From: Sarcocystis neurona
Taxonomy: Eukaryota > Apicomplexa > Conoidasida > Eucoccidiorida > Sarcocystidae
Assembly: GCA_000727475.1 (NCBI GenBank)
Contig: KL647308.1
Coordinates: 1,793,323 to 1,857,322 of the forward strand
Direction: 5' to 3'
Length of the DNA stretch: 64,000 nucleotides
Shown: piece after piece, positions 12,601 through 20,979 of the stretch
Position numbering within the stretch: position 1 is the first letter of the stretch
How the letters are laid out: each line of letters opens with the position of its first letter
Program-made: the position numbers and the translations under genes
The notes under the pieces: model-generated
What the model was told of the DNA's origin: nothing
Databases searched by the model: none
Seen by the model: only the letters and a program-made list of their open reading frames with translations

Positions 12601-15286
12601 AGAAGTATACATATATATATAGAGATAGAGGACAGAGGAAGACACACAGACGGACAGACAGATATATATGTATATGTAGGTAGATAGATGGATAGATAGA
12701 TACGTAGACGTACACGTATATATGTGAGTATAGACATTCGCATATATAGAAATATATGTACGTATGTGTGCCTCGATAGAGAAAATGTTTCTTATCCCCC
12801 ATAAGATGTAGCAGCACGCTGCAGCGCATGCAGCGGCTGCTGTGAGGCAGAGCGTAGAGGGGGAGGCATGCAGCCCTGCATGCGCAACAGGCTGCAGCGT
12901 CGCGTTTTTTTTTTCTGCGGCTTCCTGCCGCGTTGCAGAGAGCTTGTACACGCGGCAGCAGCTCGCCGACGTACTGCCACGTGCCCGCCACACCGCTGCA
13001 CCCACTTCTCTCAAAAAGGAGCAGCGGTGACTCCTTGCGTGCGCGACGTGGGCAGCTTGCAAGTGCTGCACGTGCCGGTGCATGCGTGTGAGACTCTGCC
13101 AGCAGCAGCAACAGCACCAGTCGCAGTTTGCTGCCGTCGCAGCATTTTGCTGCCTTCGCAGTAGTGTGATGCTGTCGCAGCAGTTTGCTGCTGTCATAGC
13201 AGTTTGCTGCTGTCGCAGCAGTTTGCTGCTGTCGTAGCAGTTTGCTGCTGTCGTAGCAGTTTGCTGCTGTCGTAGCAGTTCGCTGCTGTCGCAGCAGTTT
13301 GCTGCTGTCATAGCAGTTTGCTGCTGTCGCAGCAGTTTGCTGCTGTCGTAGCAGTTTGCTGCTGTCGCAGCAGTTTGCTGCTGTCGCAGCAGTTTGCTGC
13401 TGTCGTAGCAGTTTGCTGCTGTCGAAGCGGTTTGCTGCCGTTGAAGCAGCTTGCTGTAAATGTCGGCGTGCGTCTGATGTGCCACACGCAGCAGCAGGCG
13501 TGAGGAAGCAAACAGCCTTCCAGGCTGCAGCTGTTTGCCTCCGCAGCAGTCCTTGGCTCTGCGTACGTGTGCCCAGCAGATTGTCTTGCATCCCGCTGAC
13601 GAGCGTGCGCAGCAGCGTCTTTTCCTCGTGTTTCCCTTTGCTAGAAAGGCTCAACTGCAGTGACCTGCTGACGTCGGGAAGAAAAGGAAAGGATGAGCAA
13701 CTTTCTTCTGCTGACACTGGCGCGGTCCAGAGACTCTTCGGCAGTGACCGATGTCTCTGCCTTCCCCTACGTTTACAAACCCGCCTGAGCAGGGGCATGG
13801 GTACTACACATATCTATATATATATATATATATACGTGTATGTGTATTTACACATATATATATATATATATATATATGTAGGCTTCACACATATGCGTGC
13901 ACGGCGACACATGTTGAGGAGGTGAGCAGGCTTGACGTGGAGCTACTCTAGGAACCCACGTTCTTCCGTTTTTTTCTCTCTTTTTCTCTTTATTCCCCTC
14001 TCCTTTTCTCTTCGTCTTTCTCTGTCTCTGTCTCACATCGTGTCTTTTTGTCTTTCTCCCGCTTTTTCTGTCTCTCCGTCTTGTCGCTGTGTGCTGCCGA
14101 CGCGCGGCTGTCCGCGTCCGTCCAAGTAGCGAGAGATGCTCCCTACTCACCATTCTGCTCTACGGCGCTGCATGCGCCCGCGGGGGAGCGCACGTGTACT
14201 TCCCGTTACGTCGTCTGCGGCGAAGAGGAGACGTAGAAATCCGTTGGAAGGCAAATACACATGGACGTCACCTCTGCAGACACATACTAATATGCGGGTA
14301 TATCTGTTTGTATCCACAGCTTCACACGTGTATACGTATACATACATGTATTTAGATATATACAGATCTTCACCTGAACCTCTATATATACCCGCAGATA
14401 TATATGTGCACATACAGATACGTATGTACAAGCGTATACATATAAGTGTGTCTCAGCCTATATACATTTTCACCTCTACCTCTATATATACCCCCACATA
14501 TATATGTGCATAAACATATATATATATATATATGTGCAAAAGTATACATATATGTGTATTTATGCCTGTACGCATTTTCACCTGTTCCAGTGTACATTCC
14601 CTGCTACGCACGTGTGTGTGTACACACACACACACATACAGACGTGTACAGCGTAGTCCGTAGAGCTAGCCGCAGCAAGTCGCTCGCAAGGTGGCGTCTA
14701 CGTGGCAGCTGCAAGTCGAGCAGCTTGCCCCAAAAAAGGAGCGCGCGTGCAGAGTCGTGGCGGTGGAGCTGCGCAGACGCAGGAGGACACGCACCAGAAC
14801 GTGGAACAACGCGTGTGCAGCACCTCTGTTATTATTTACTCTATATGCAGCCACGCGCGTCGCCTCTTTGACGTGTATCACAAGTATCCCCGTAGTGACA
14901 GCAGGTGTGCGCGTGAGTAGCAGAAATACAGGGTCCGCGGAAGTATCTGAAGATTCCACTCCTGTACATGCCCACACACACAGATACGCACACCTGTGGA
15001 CGGACGAAGACGGGGACGTGTCCGTCTCTCGCCGACGTCTCGACACGACGAATCCGTCGTCGCAGCCCGGGGTGGCTGGTGTCGCGTTGTACAGGCGTGC
15101 GCAGCCGAGGGCGTCACTGTTCGCGCGTGCTCCTGGCGGACACTCAAACCAACAACAGCGGCGGCGGCCAACACACGAGGCCTCGTCGTGTACGTATATG
15201 TAGATCTCGCCACGAGCGTGTGGAGACCGAACAACTGACAGTTACAGCGAGAGACACGGGTGGTCTGTCGCAGTAGTAGTAGTAGC

Positions 15287-15320
<34 letters not shown>

Positions 15321-16524
15321 TGTCCATATATATTATAGCTAATCCGTAGCTGCTTCAGTCTCTAGCCTCTACGTGTGTCCGTCGCCGCCGATGTGTTTGG
15401 CGTGTGAGGGACCGAGAGGAGGGACTTCAGGGGCTGGCGAGAGCGCGAGACGTGTTGTGCTTCTCGTGCTGCGGTTGCCGCAGGCTCCATGGCGCTGGCT
15501 GCCGCAGGCTCCAGCAGCTGCAGCCGGAGCAGCGAGACGCCGAGGGGCAGGTGAGCGGGACATCCATGAGAAGCAAAGAAGAGAGGAAGGTGAAGAGGAG
15601 GGGGGAAGACAAGGGAGATACGAAGCAGGACAAGGAAATGAAGAAGTAGCCCCCGAGGATGTAGCAAACAGGAAAGGAGCAGACGGCGGTTTGACATCAG
15701 TACCCACACACATAGAAACAGCAGCAGCGGCGACACGTCGAGATATACTGTTGACAGCAGCGGCACCGCGCACAGCTGAAGCTGCAACAACAGCCAGTGG
15801 CGTGAGAGCAGCAGCACGGCACGGAGCAGCAACACCAGCGTCTATCGCAGGAACAGCAGATGAAGAAAAAGAAGAAGCAGTGAGGGAACAAAGTAAGAAA
15901 GAACACCCGAGGAATCGCTCCCGAACGGTGGAGGACGAGGAGCCGGAACAGAAGCAAGTCAGCAAGACCATCTGTAATATGCAAGACGCAAACGGAAGCT
16001 CCCAGCAGCAAGCCGGTGGCCAGCAATTTCCCGCAGGTGCTGATCGAGCTGCTGCTGCTCCTTCTGGTAGCACCACTGCTGGTGCTAAGGCTATCGGACA
16101 TTCGAATCCTGGTGTTGCTGCTGCTACCAGGTGTAGTACGGATAGTTGTAATTGCACTGCTACTGCTGGGGATCGCGCAGTTGATGTGCCAGCTGCTTTT
16201 GCTGCCGGTGCTGCTGATACTGTTGAAGCTGGTGCTCGGCGTGCTCGCGCTGTGGTACCTGCTGCCAGAGCTGCCGCTGTCGCCCGCGATGCTGCTGCAG
16301 CAGCAAAGAGAAACCAGTGTAATCTTGAAGGAGTGTTGTTCACTCTGACCGAGGTGCTGCGTCGCGTGGGGGTTTTCCTTTGCCCAGTGACACCGCTGCT
16401 TGGATTTAACTTGCTGCAGCTGCTGCGAGTCCCCCTGCAGTTGCGCGTCATTAGTGCATGCATGCGTGTGCAAAATGTAATTGGGGGGGGGTGGACCATC
16501 CCCCCTCCACAAAAACTGCTGTAA
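2..16524 (+). CDS. methionyl-tRNA synthetase, organellar/bacterial type, 5' truncated by window start, five exons
   Basis: Class I aminoacyl-tRNA synthetase that charges tRNA-Met. Proposed join: 2-1959, 4341-5216, 8319-8856, 10195-12114, 15484-16524 (6,333 nt, 2,110 residues, phase kept at every junction). Blocks in family order are LLLVGADEHGGKVARAA, FFRTSEED, HEAAVWTLWRTLEKRG, FFYFRLADCKEMLL, FYRKHPKFITP, LRDVAISRP, WGLRVP, YVWFEALVGYLTAAGYPD, GKDILRFHAVLFPAIL, LVHGWLV, KLSKT (KMSKS position), RYGADTLRFFLL, HSVGNLYYRVATLL, AANSFLEETAPW and VLFTLTEVLRRVGVFLCP. The GKDILRFH...PLPRKLLVHGW block matches the bacterial/mitochondrial form rather than the cytosolic one, so an apicoplast or mitochondrial role is inferred. 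Ala/Gln/Ser/Glu-rich inserts separate most blocks; typical members have 500-700 residues. The HIGH motif must lie upstream of the window. Identity is firm; insert borders and the exact C-terminus are less so. Confidence 0.88.
1960..4340 (+). other. MetRS intron A, microsatellite-rich
   Basis: GTAAGC at the start and CTTCTTGTAG at the end. From about 2,210 to 3,330 it is almost pure TA-, CT- and GT-type simple sequence with long (TA)n runs; the ORFs there read as Ile-Tyr or Ser-Leu repeats and are not genes. From 3,350 to 4,100 it is more complex, and it holds four copies of the GTGTACGTACAC-type palindrome. The last 150 bases are CTG-rich and pyrimidine-rich, running into the acceptor. I see no separate gene here. 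Confidence 0.7.
2981..4083. repeat. cluster of four GTGTACGTACAC-type palindromes
   Basis: Copies at 2981-2994 (one base changed), 3715-3728, 3887-3900 (last base changed) and 4070-4083. The shared core is GGTGTACGTACACC, a perfect palindrome, often preceded by CTGC. All lie in MetRS intron A. Confidence 0.85.
4341..5216 (+). CDS. MetRS exon B
   Basis: The exon starts after CTTCTTGTAG and ends at ATG-TG|GTACGT. It codes FYRKHPKFITPQSCLREVQTF and LRDVAISRP at the 5' side, matching the family stretch before the ISR...WG...P signature. WGLRVPPEVDLFPW (about 4,820-4,860) and YVWFEALVGYLTAAGYPD with FKKMW (about 5,135-5,216) follow. Two inserts interrupt the otherwise continuous ISR-to-YVWF segment: a Ser/Ala/Gln-rich one between AISRP and WGLRVP, and a Ser/Asn-rich one (about 4,950-5,120) before YVWF. 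The TG left at the donor plus G of exon C restores Trp, so FKKMWPPALQILGKD reads through as in other members. Confidence 0.85.
5217..8318 (+). other. MetRS intron B, 3.1 kb, microsatellite-rich
   Basis: GTACGT donor and TTTTCAACAG acceptor. The first 400 bases are CTG/CTC-rich and give long but unlikely Leu/Ser ORFs. From 5,760 to 8,190 it is dominated by TA, GT and ATATGTGTAT-like repeats, interrupted at about 6,290-6,910 by more complex sequence without a convincing gene. One palindrome of the GTGTACATACAC type lies at 5,688. No independent gene could be supported. Confidence 0.65.
5688..5701. repeat. GGTGTACATACACC palindrome copy
   Basis: One mismatch to the GGTGTACGTACACC core; in MetRS intron B. 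Confidence 0.7.
8319..8856 (+). CDS. MetRS exon C with the KMSKS-position motif and an adjacent low-complexity insert
   Basis: The exon codes PPALQILGKDILRFHAVLF and the PLPRKLLVHGWLV block, then DRSSSSKLSKTAS, where KLSKT stands at the place of the catalytic KMSKS loop. Immediately after it comes a Gln/Ala/Ser-rich run of about 100 residues (8,480-8,790), followed by GANILTEALEASLSRYGADT, which corresponds to the family stretch following KMSKS (G-N-x-x-x-P...YGAD). The exon ends at ACG|GCAAGTC, a GC-type donor with a full AGT tail. Phase 0 joins exactly to LRFFLL of exon D. No GT donor nearby keeps the phase. Confidence 0.8.
8857..10194 (+). other. MetRS intron C (GC-AG type)
   Basis: Begins GCAAGT and ends GGTGCTGCAG. 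It contains a purine-rich GA/GGAAA tract on the + strand (about 9,240-9,520), a (GT)n run (about 9,590-9,625), two copies of the GTGTACGTACAC palindrome (9,624 and 9,832) and a CTG-rich 3' part (9,850-10,150). It also has TGCATGC motifs at 8,916 and 9,013. I see no separate gene. Confidence 0.6.
9624..9845. repeat. two GTGTACGTACAC palindromes in MetRS intron C
   Basis: Perfect GGTGTACGTACACC at 9624-9637 directly after a (GT)n run, and GGTGTACGTACACG at 9832-9845 preceded by TTGC. Confidence 0.8.
10195..12114 (+). CDS. MetRS exon D
   Basis: Opens LRFFLLHVKAPGKD, the block after YGAD in this family, then runs into Ala/Gly/Ser-rich sequence. A conserved-looking island TRLLLRHSVGNLYYRVATLL (about 10,915-10,975) matches the LGNL helix that starts the anticodon-binding domain. 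It is followed by about 300 residues of Ala/Glu/Gln low complexity and a Gln/Glu/Lys-rich probable coiled coil (about 11,740-11,960). The exon ends in helices VARLCQVADQAM and AILKMTAAANSFLEET, the helix that normally precedes a Pro-Trp pair. The donor is ACA|GTAAGT. The Pro-Trp arrives at the start of exon E. Confidence 0.82.
13129..13450. repeat. 19-bp minisatellite, about 17 copies
   Basis: Unit close to GCAGTTTGCTGCTGTCGTA with C/T changes at the CGTA/CGCA/CATA positions. Since 19 is not a multiple of three, the minus-strand translation cycles through three frames and repeats every 19 residues (57 bp). It sits inside MetRS intron D and is not under coding selection for that gene. Confidence 0.9.
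15272..15320. repeat. (TAG)n trinucleotide run
   Basis: Near-perfect TAG/GTA repeat just upstream of MetRS exon E, inside intron D. Confidence 0.85.
15484..16524 (+). CDS. MetRS exon E (C-terminal exon)
   Basis: Starts in phase 0 with APWRWLPQAP, so that ...NSFLEET|APW reads as the family's conserved N-x-x-x-x-x-x-PW region. An Ala/Glu/Arg-rich insert of about 270 residues follows, then GVLFTLTEVLRRVGVFLCP and TPLLGFNLLQLL, which match the last helices of the anticodon-binding domain. After that the frame reads to a stop at 16,522-16,524 through GGGWTIPPPQKLL, which may be the true C-terminus. Alternatively an intron could begin near 16,430-16,450, where a TGCATGCATGCG element lies close by. 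Confidence 0.75.
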   Translation, partial: APWRWLPQAPAAAAGAARRRGAGERDIHEKQRREEGEEEGGRQGRYEAGQGNEEVAPEDVANRKGADGGLTSVPTHIETAAAATRRDILLTAAAPRTAEAATTASGVRAAARHGAATPASIAGTADEEKEEAVREQSKKEHPRNRSRTVEDEEPEQKQVSKTICNMQDANGSSQQQAGGQQFPAGADRAAAAPSGSTTAGAKAIGHSNPGVAAATRCSTDSCNCTATAGDRAVDVPAAFAAGAADTVEAGARRARAVVPAARAAAVARDAAAAAKRNQCNLEGVLFTLTEVLRRVGVFLCPVTPLLGFNLLQLLRVPLQLRVISACMRVQNVIGGGWTIPPPQKLL

Positions 16525-16846
16525 CGACATGGGTAACACAACAGCACAACAAGCTCACGAGGGCGTGAGCAGCAGGAGCAGCAGCCCTTCCATTTGGCAC
16601 GTGTGTTTATACTCAGAGCAGCTGCAGCGCGCAGCTTTCATCTGGTGCCCTGAGCAGCAATAGCAACCGCCACCTGGGACAGCAGCCGCAGGACTGCCAG
16701 TTAGCAGGAGCAGCAGCCTCACAATCCCGCTATTTCTGCGACACCGCCACGCAGGACTATCAAGTAGCAGGAGCAGCAGCCTCAGGATCCTGCTGTTGTT
16801 CCGCCAGCATCATCAGTACGTTCGAGCGTCGGTAGCACCACACGAA
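16525..16846. other. spacer downstream of MetRS
   Basis: Contains scattered imperfect CAG units and two similar stretches (CCACCTGGGACAGCAG... and GCCACGCAGGACTATC...) that look like a degenerate short duplication. It probably lies between the 3' ends of MetRS (+) and minus-strand sequence to the right. No gene is seen. Confidence 0.4.
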
Positions 16847-18270
16847 TTAGCACTTTCTGCACGCCGTACACATCACAGTCTTGCTGTCGTGCAGCAGCAG
16901 CTGCTGCAACATCACCTTGCTAAATACGGCAGCAGTATACTTTCTTCCCTGTACTAGTCTCACAGCAGCAAAAGCGCTTTCCTGATAGCAACAGCAGCAG
17001 GAGCAGGTGACCACGCCTTCGGGGCGGCCACGGGTGGCAGCAGCAGAAGGTCCCCGTATTTTGTTCTCGAAATCAACAGCTGCGGCAGCAGCAGCACAAG
17101 CTAGAGCAGCAGCAACAGGAGCAACAAAAGCAGCAGGAACAGACACACTAAGAACCACGGCAGCAGCAATATCGACAGCACCCGCTGCAGCAGCAGCAGT
17201 GCACCAGCAGTCGTGCACCAGCACAGGACAATCAACATCAGGGAGAACAGGACAAATCCTCTGTGTCCGCAGGAATTCTTGCGCATGCCTGTTGCATCGC
17301 ACGTTCACAGGTCCTTTTGATAGAAGCCGCGGCAGCACGTTCGTTCTGTCGACTTGCAGCTGCGTAGATCCTCTCCATGTGTGTGCTTCGCACCCAGAGT
17401 ACTGTGTTCAAACAGCGCACGCCTGCAGCAGCAGCAACAACGGTAACAGCCTTCATCTGCTCGACGTTTCCCGTCCCACAGCGACAGCGCTCGTACTTCC
17501 TGCGTGTGCACTTGTGGATACAGCAGCACATACACCCGCGCGTCCACGAACCCTACCGGCAGCACGTGGCTCGTGAACTTCAGAGGCTCCGGCAGCTCTT
17601 CTTGAACCCCAACAGGAGCTTCTTCGTACTTCTGCTGCAACACTTTTATTTCTGTGTGTACTAAAGGCCGCAAGAGGGGCAGCCACGTATGGCTGTAGCA
17701 GCAGCGGCAGCGCATAGCCCTTTCACGTCGCAATTTGTAAGGCACATCCAATAGCACATGCCTGTTTGTCCTTCAACACCAGCACCAGCACCTCGTGTCT
17801 CTTGTTGGCTTCCGTTAGCGGCATGAATCAGCTCAATCTCCTGGTTGCATTCTTCAACAGCTGTAGCAACACCACCACACCTCTTCCGCATGTGCGCCCT
17901 CCAGCAGCTGCACCAGATGCGGATATCTGTCGCGTACCGTCGAATACTCGTAGAGCAGGATCTGCGTGGTGCTCGAGTACTTCCCGCAGGAGCAGCAGCA
18001 GCAAGTGTCTTTTTGCTTACAGTCTGTAACCACAGCAACAACATCAGCATCGTGTGTCTCATGGAGGCCCACTCTAGCGACAGCAGCAGCAGCATGTGTT
18101 TCTGGCATCCGCCGGCGAATACCAACGGCAGCCGCACCACCACGTGACTCCTGCACCCTTGCTTTTACAAGAGCAGCAGCAACAGCAGCGCCGTTGATTT
18201 TCTGCCCCCTGCGCCTGTAGAGCAGCAGAAGCAACATCACAATACAGCGCTTCCACCTCTTCTTCAGCAA
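16847..18270 (-). CDS. unresolved coding-like minus-strand region
   Basis: Three minus-strand frames look protein-like one after another. The first, about 18,270-17,890, contains TQILLYEYSTVRDRYPHLVQ. The second, about 17,755-17,490, contains VHTEIKVLQQKYEEAPVGV and LKFTSHVLPVGFVDARVYVL. A different frame at about 17,500-17,240 contains VRSTHMERIYAAASRQNER, and a further one at 17,240-16,850 is Ala/Val-rich. I found no clean introns explaining the changes of frame, so it could be a gene with short introns, a frameshifted copy or an assembly artefact. No family is recognised. The + strand is also open over part of it. Confidence 0.35.
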
Positions 18271-18399
18271 CCGCAGCAGCAGTGTACGCCTGGTGTCTGC
18301 ATCCTCAAGAGAGCATAGGTAGACTGACCGCGTCTCCGTACGTGTAAACTTACCAGCAGTAGTAGCGTATATCTGCAGTACGGTTCAGTGTCGTCGGCT

Positions 18400-20979
18400 T
18401 CAGCAGGGGCCGCGTGTATTTCTTGAGTGCGCTATTCTTCAGCAGTACCAGCAGCATACGACACCCCGCCTTTCTTAATTAACAACAGCGATAGCATCAG
18501 GGCCAGCCACTACGTCCTGTGTGTGCCTCCCTTCTCTTACGGCACCACCACACTCCTCCTGCATGTCCACCTGGGGGCTTTGCTTGGGCTAGACGTGTCA
18601 CTCTTGTTGATCATGCAGTACTTTTCTCGAAACGGCATCGCGCAAGACGAGTGCAAAAGCGCGAAAAAGCCGTCATAACAGCTTGCCGGGATGTGTCCGT
18701 CTTACCGGTGTCAAAATAATGTGGTCGTTCTGAATGCGGACCAACGAACACATCCACCGAATGTACTACTTCTGTACATAAGCTTAAGCCTGCTCATTAT
18801 TGTTGTGGTGATTCCACCTGTGGAAGTGGTCAGTGGAATTGCTCCGCTTTATGAAAACCAGCAGTGGTAGGGATCTAATTTTAACTCACTGGTATAATCT
18901 AGACGTTTCTAACAACATATACATTCATATATATATATATATACGTGACACTACTGCATCAAGTCTGGCACTGATGTGATCCCGTTTCTGATGAATATTT
19001 GCTATACTGGACTAGTGGAGCTGGTGGCCACTCCAGATGCCGACGTAATACTTATCGCGACGCTTGCCGTACCTTCTATTTGTGCAACCATTACTGCTTA
19101 CTGAGACTTGCGTTCTGCCTTCTCACTGTCCTTCAGTCATTAATCATTACCACTTCTGATAAGCATAATTTGTATATCTACAGTCTTTCATATGGCTGCG
19201 GCGATCTAACACTGTAAATCACTCTTTACACTTCCGTCACTTTATTAGTGACAACGTACCGAGTTACACATAGCTACGGTGCTCAACCGCTGGTTATCAA
19301 CGAAAAGTTCATTTACACTTCCGTCATTTAACAAGTGTCTCTTCAACGTGTTCGTTGGACCGCGTTATCGGGTTTACTACGTAAACATCATGTTGCGGAA
19401 ATCGGTGGCAGCCACTGTTGAAATTTCCATGCCACAGCAGTTGAAGTGACGTATTTGCTTGGAATTTCCCACGTTTTTTGTTGGCCATGTATGAAATTTG
19501 GTGCTCAATAAAATTTGCGCCCTTCACAGTAGGAGCAGCCATCAAATTGGACCCCAAAACGTGCAAATGAATATCCACCCTTCAGGTGTTACACGGATGT
19601 ACTTTTTCACGTACATATATGACACGAGTAGCGTACAACCTGTACGTTGTTTCTGTCCCAAAAAGCAGACGCACATATGTATATATATATATATATATGT
19701 ATATATTTGCTAAGGTGTTTAACCTGTACATTGCTTCTGTCCCAAAAAGCAAACGCGTATATATGTATATATATATATATATTTGCTAAGGTGTTTAACA
19801 CTAGATATGACGTACGCGCGTGCAGCAAGTCCCACCGATTTTGTCGCTTCATAGCGACACACCAGGCCCCCTGGAATTTTTGCAAGCACGCAGACTTGAG
19901 ATAAAATACATGTAGTAGGTGCACCGACTGTAGTAGTTTGAGTACATACGGGTATACAAATGAGCACGTCTGCCTTTGCTTCAGTGTCAGTGCAGTGAAG
20001 GCGCACAAAACGGATAGTCTCGCCGCCTCTACGGGGGACTAACGCACCTGCAAAGAAACTGTCGGATACGCACGTACAGGTGAGTAGGTGTGTGACGCAA
20101 GTGTGCAGCCCTACCTTGATAAACAAGTACTGCATCACCGCATATTTGTGCTTGCACGAGCTGGTATCTGGAACATCATAACGGCCCATAATCCGTCATC
20201 CAGCTGTCTGTGCGTTCAAGCCGTCCTAGCGGAAAGCGACATAAAAACTTGTACCCACATGCGTGCACACATATCCATATATTCGCTTATATACGTGTAT
20301 GTGTGCTTTTACATCCCCGTACGCATGTTTGTATACTCAGCTGAACCATACGCTGGAATAGACGTGAACTCTGTGCAGGCAAGATGATTATCGCGAAGAC
20401 GCTAGACCTGTTGATACAATACACGTTGGTGCGCAGGTCGTCCATTTAAGTATCAGCGTGTGTCCGGCCCGTACGCGCATATGCAAAATCCGGAAGTCCT
20501 TTAGTCACACGTGAAGAGAAAATGTGTGAATGAACTGCATGTGCACTCCACCAGCGGCCACTGACGGTTACTGGGTCACGCTGCAAGGCACATGTAGGCG
20601 CATAAATCCATAGATATCCAACGTAAACACGCAATGGGAACACAAATTTCACGCGCGACACGTAACTTCGACAGTCGAAATCAAAAAATTCACCAGCGTG
20701 CTGCAGAGTTCCACACTACATCTTTTGTGTTTGTGTACGTGTGTGCTCCTCTGCGCACTGCGCCCCATCTGCGTGTCCATCCAAAGCGTCCGACTCTACT
20801 GCGAATTCTTCGTCCCCGTACTGTGACCTGAGATGTGCGCCGTACCTACAAATGCACACCGTCACTACGTGAAACATGTCTGCAAATTATATTTGCCAAA
20901 TGCCCACAGAAGTAATGGTCTTAACGTACCAATAAAATACGTTTGCCTCAAGCCTGAGGACACTGTAGGCTTCGCCCAC
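18400..20979. other. repeat-poor spacer between the left CAG-rich block and the first tyrosine-motif gene
   Basis: CAG arrays stop at about 18.3 kb. The sequence has short ORFs on both strands without convincing family features, for example one at 19,324-19,578 on the minus strand. It contains (TA)n at about 18,930, 19,680 and 19,760, and one short tandem duplication. No gene is supported. Confidence 0.4.
19640..19800. repeat. tandem duplication of about 80 bp with internal TA runs
   Basis: Two copies of a unit that reads TTCTGTCCCAAAAAGCA(G/A)ACGC, then (TA)n, then TTTGCTAAGGTGTTTAAC. The copies differ mainly in TA-run length, which suggests slippage plus one duplication. Confidence 0.75.

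Larger units (their letters stand above)
12115..15483 (+). other. MetRS intron D, 3.4 kb, with a 19-bp minisatellite
   Basis: GTAAGT donor, TGCCGCAG acceptor. It contains TA-type repeats (12,310-12,770), a CTG-rich stretch (12,800-13,120), the 19-bp minisatellite (13,129-13,450), more TA (13,805-13,880), a CT-rich tract (13,960-14,060), mixed microsatellites (14,290-14,640) and a (TAG)n run (about 15,272-15,320). Long minus-strand ORFs cover the minisatellite, but they exist because the repeat has no stop in those frames. Confidence 0.6.

Noticed and set aside
12337..13798. Minus-strand ORFs of 382 and 407 codons
   Set aside because: They owe their length to the stop-free 19-bp minisatellite and TA repeats, lie in a MetRS intron, and change register with the repeat.
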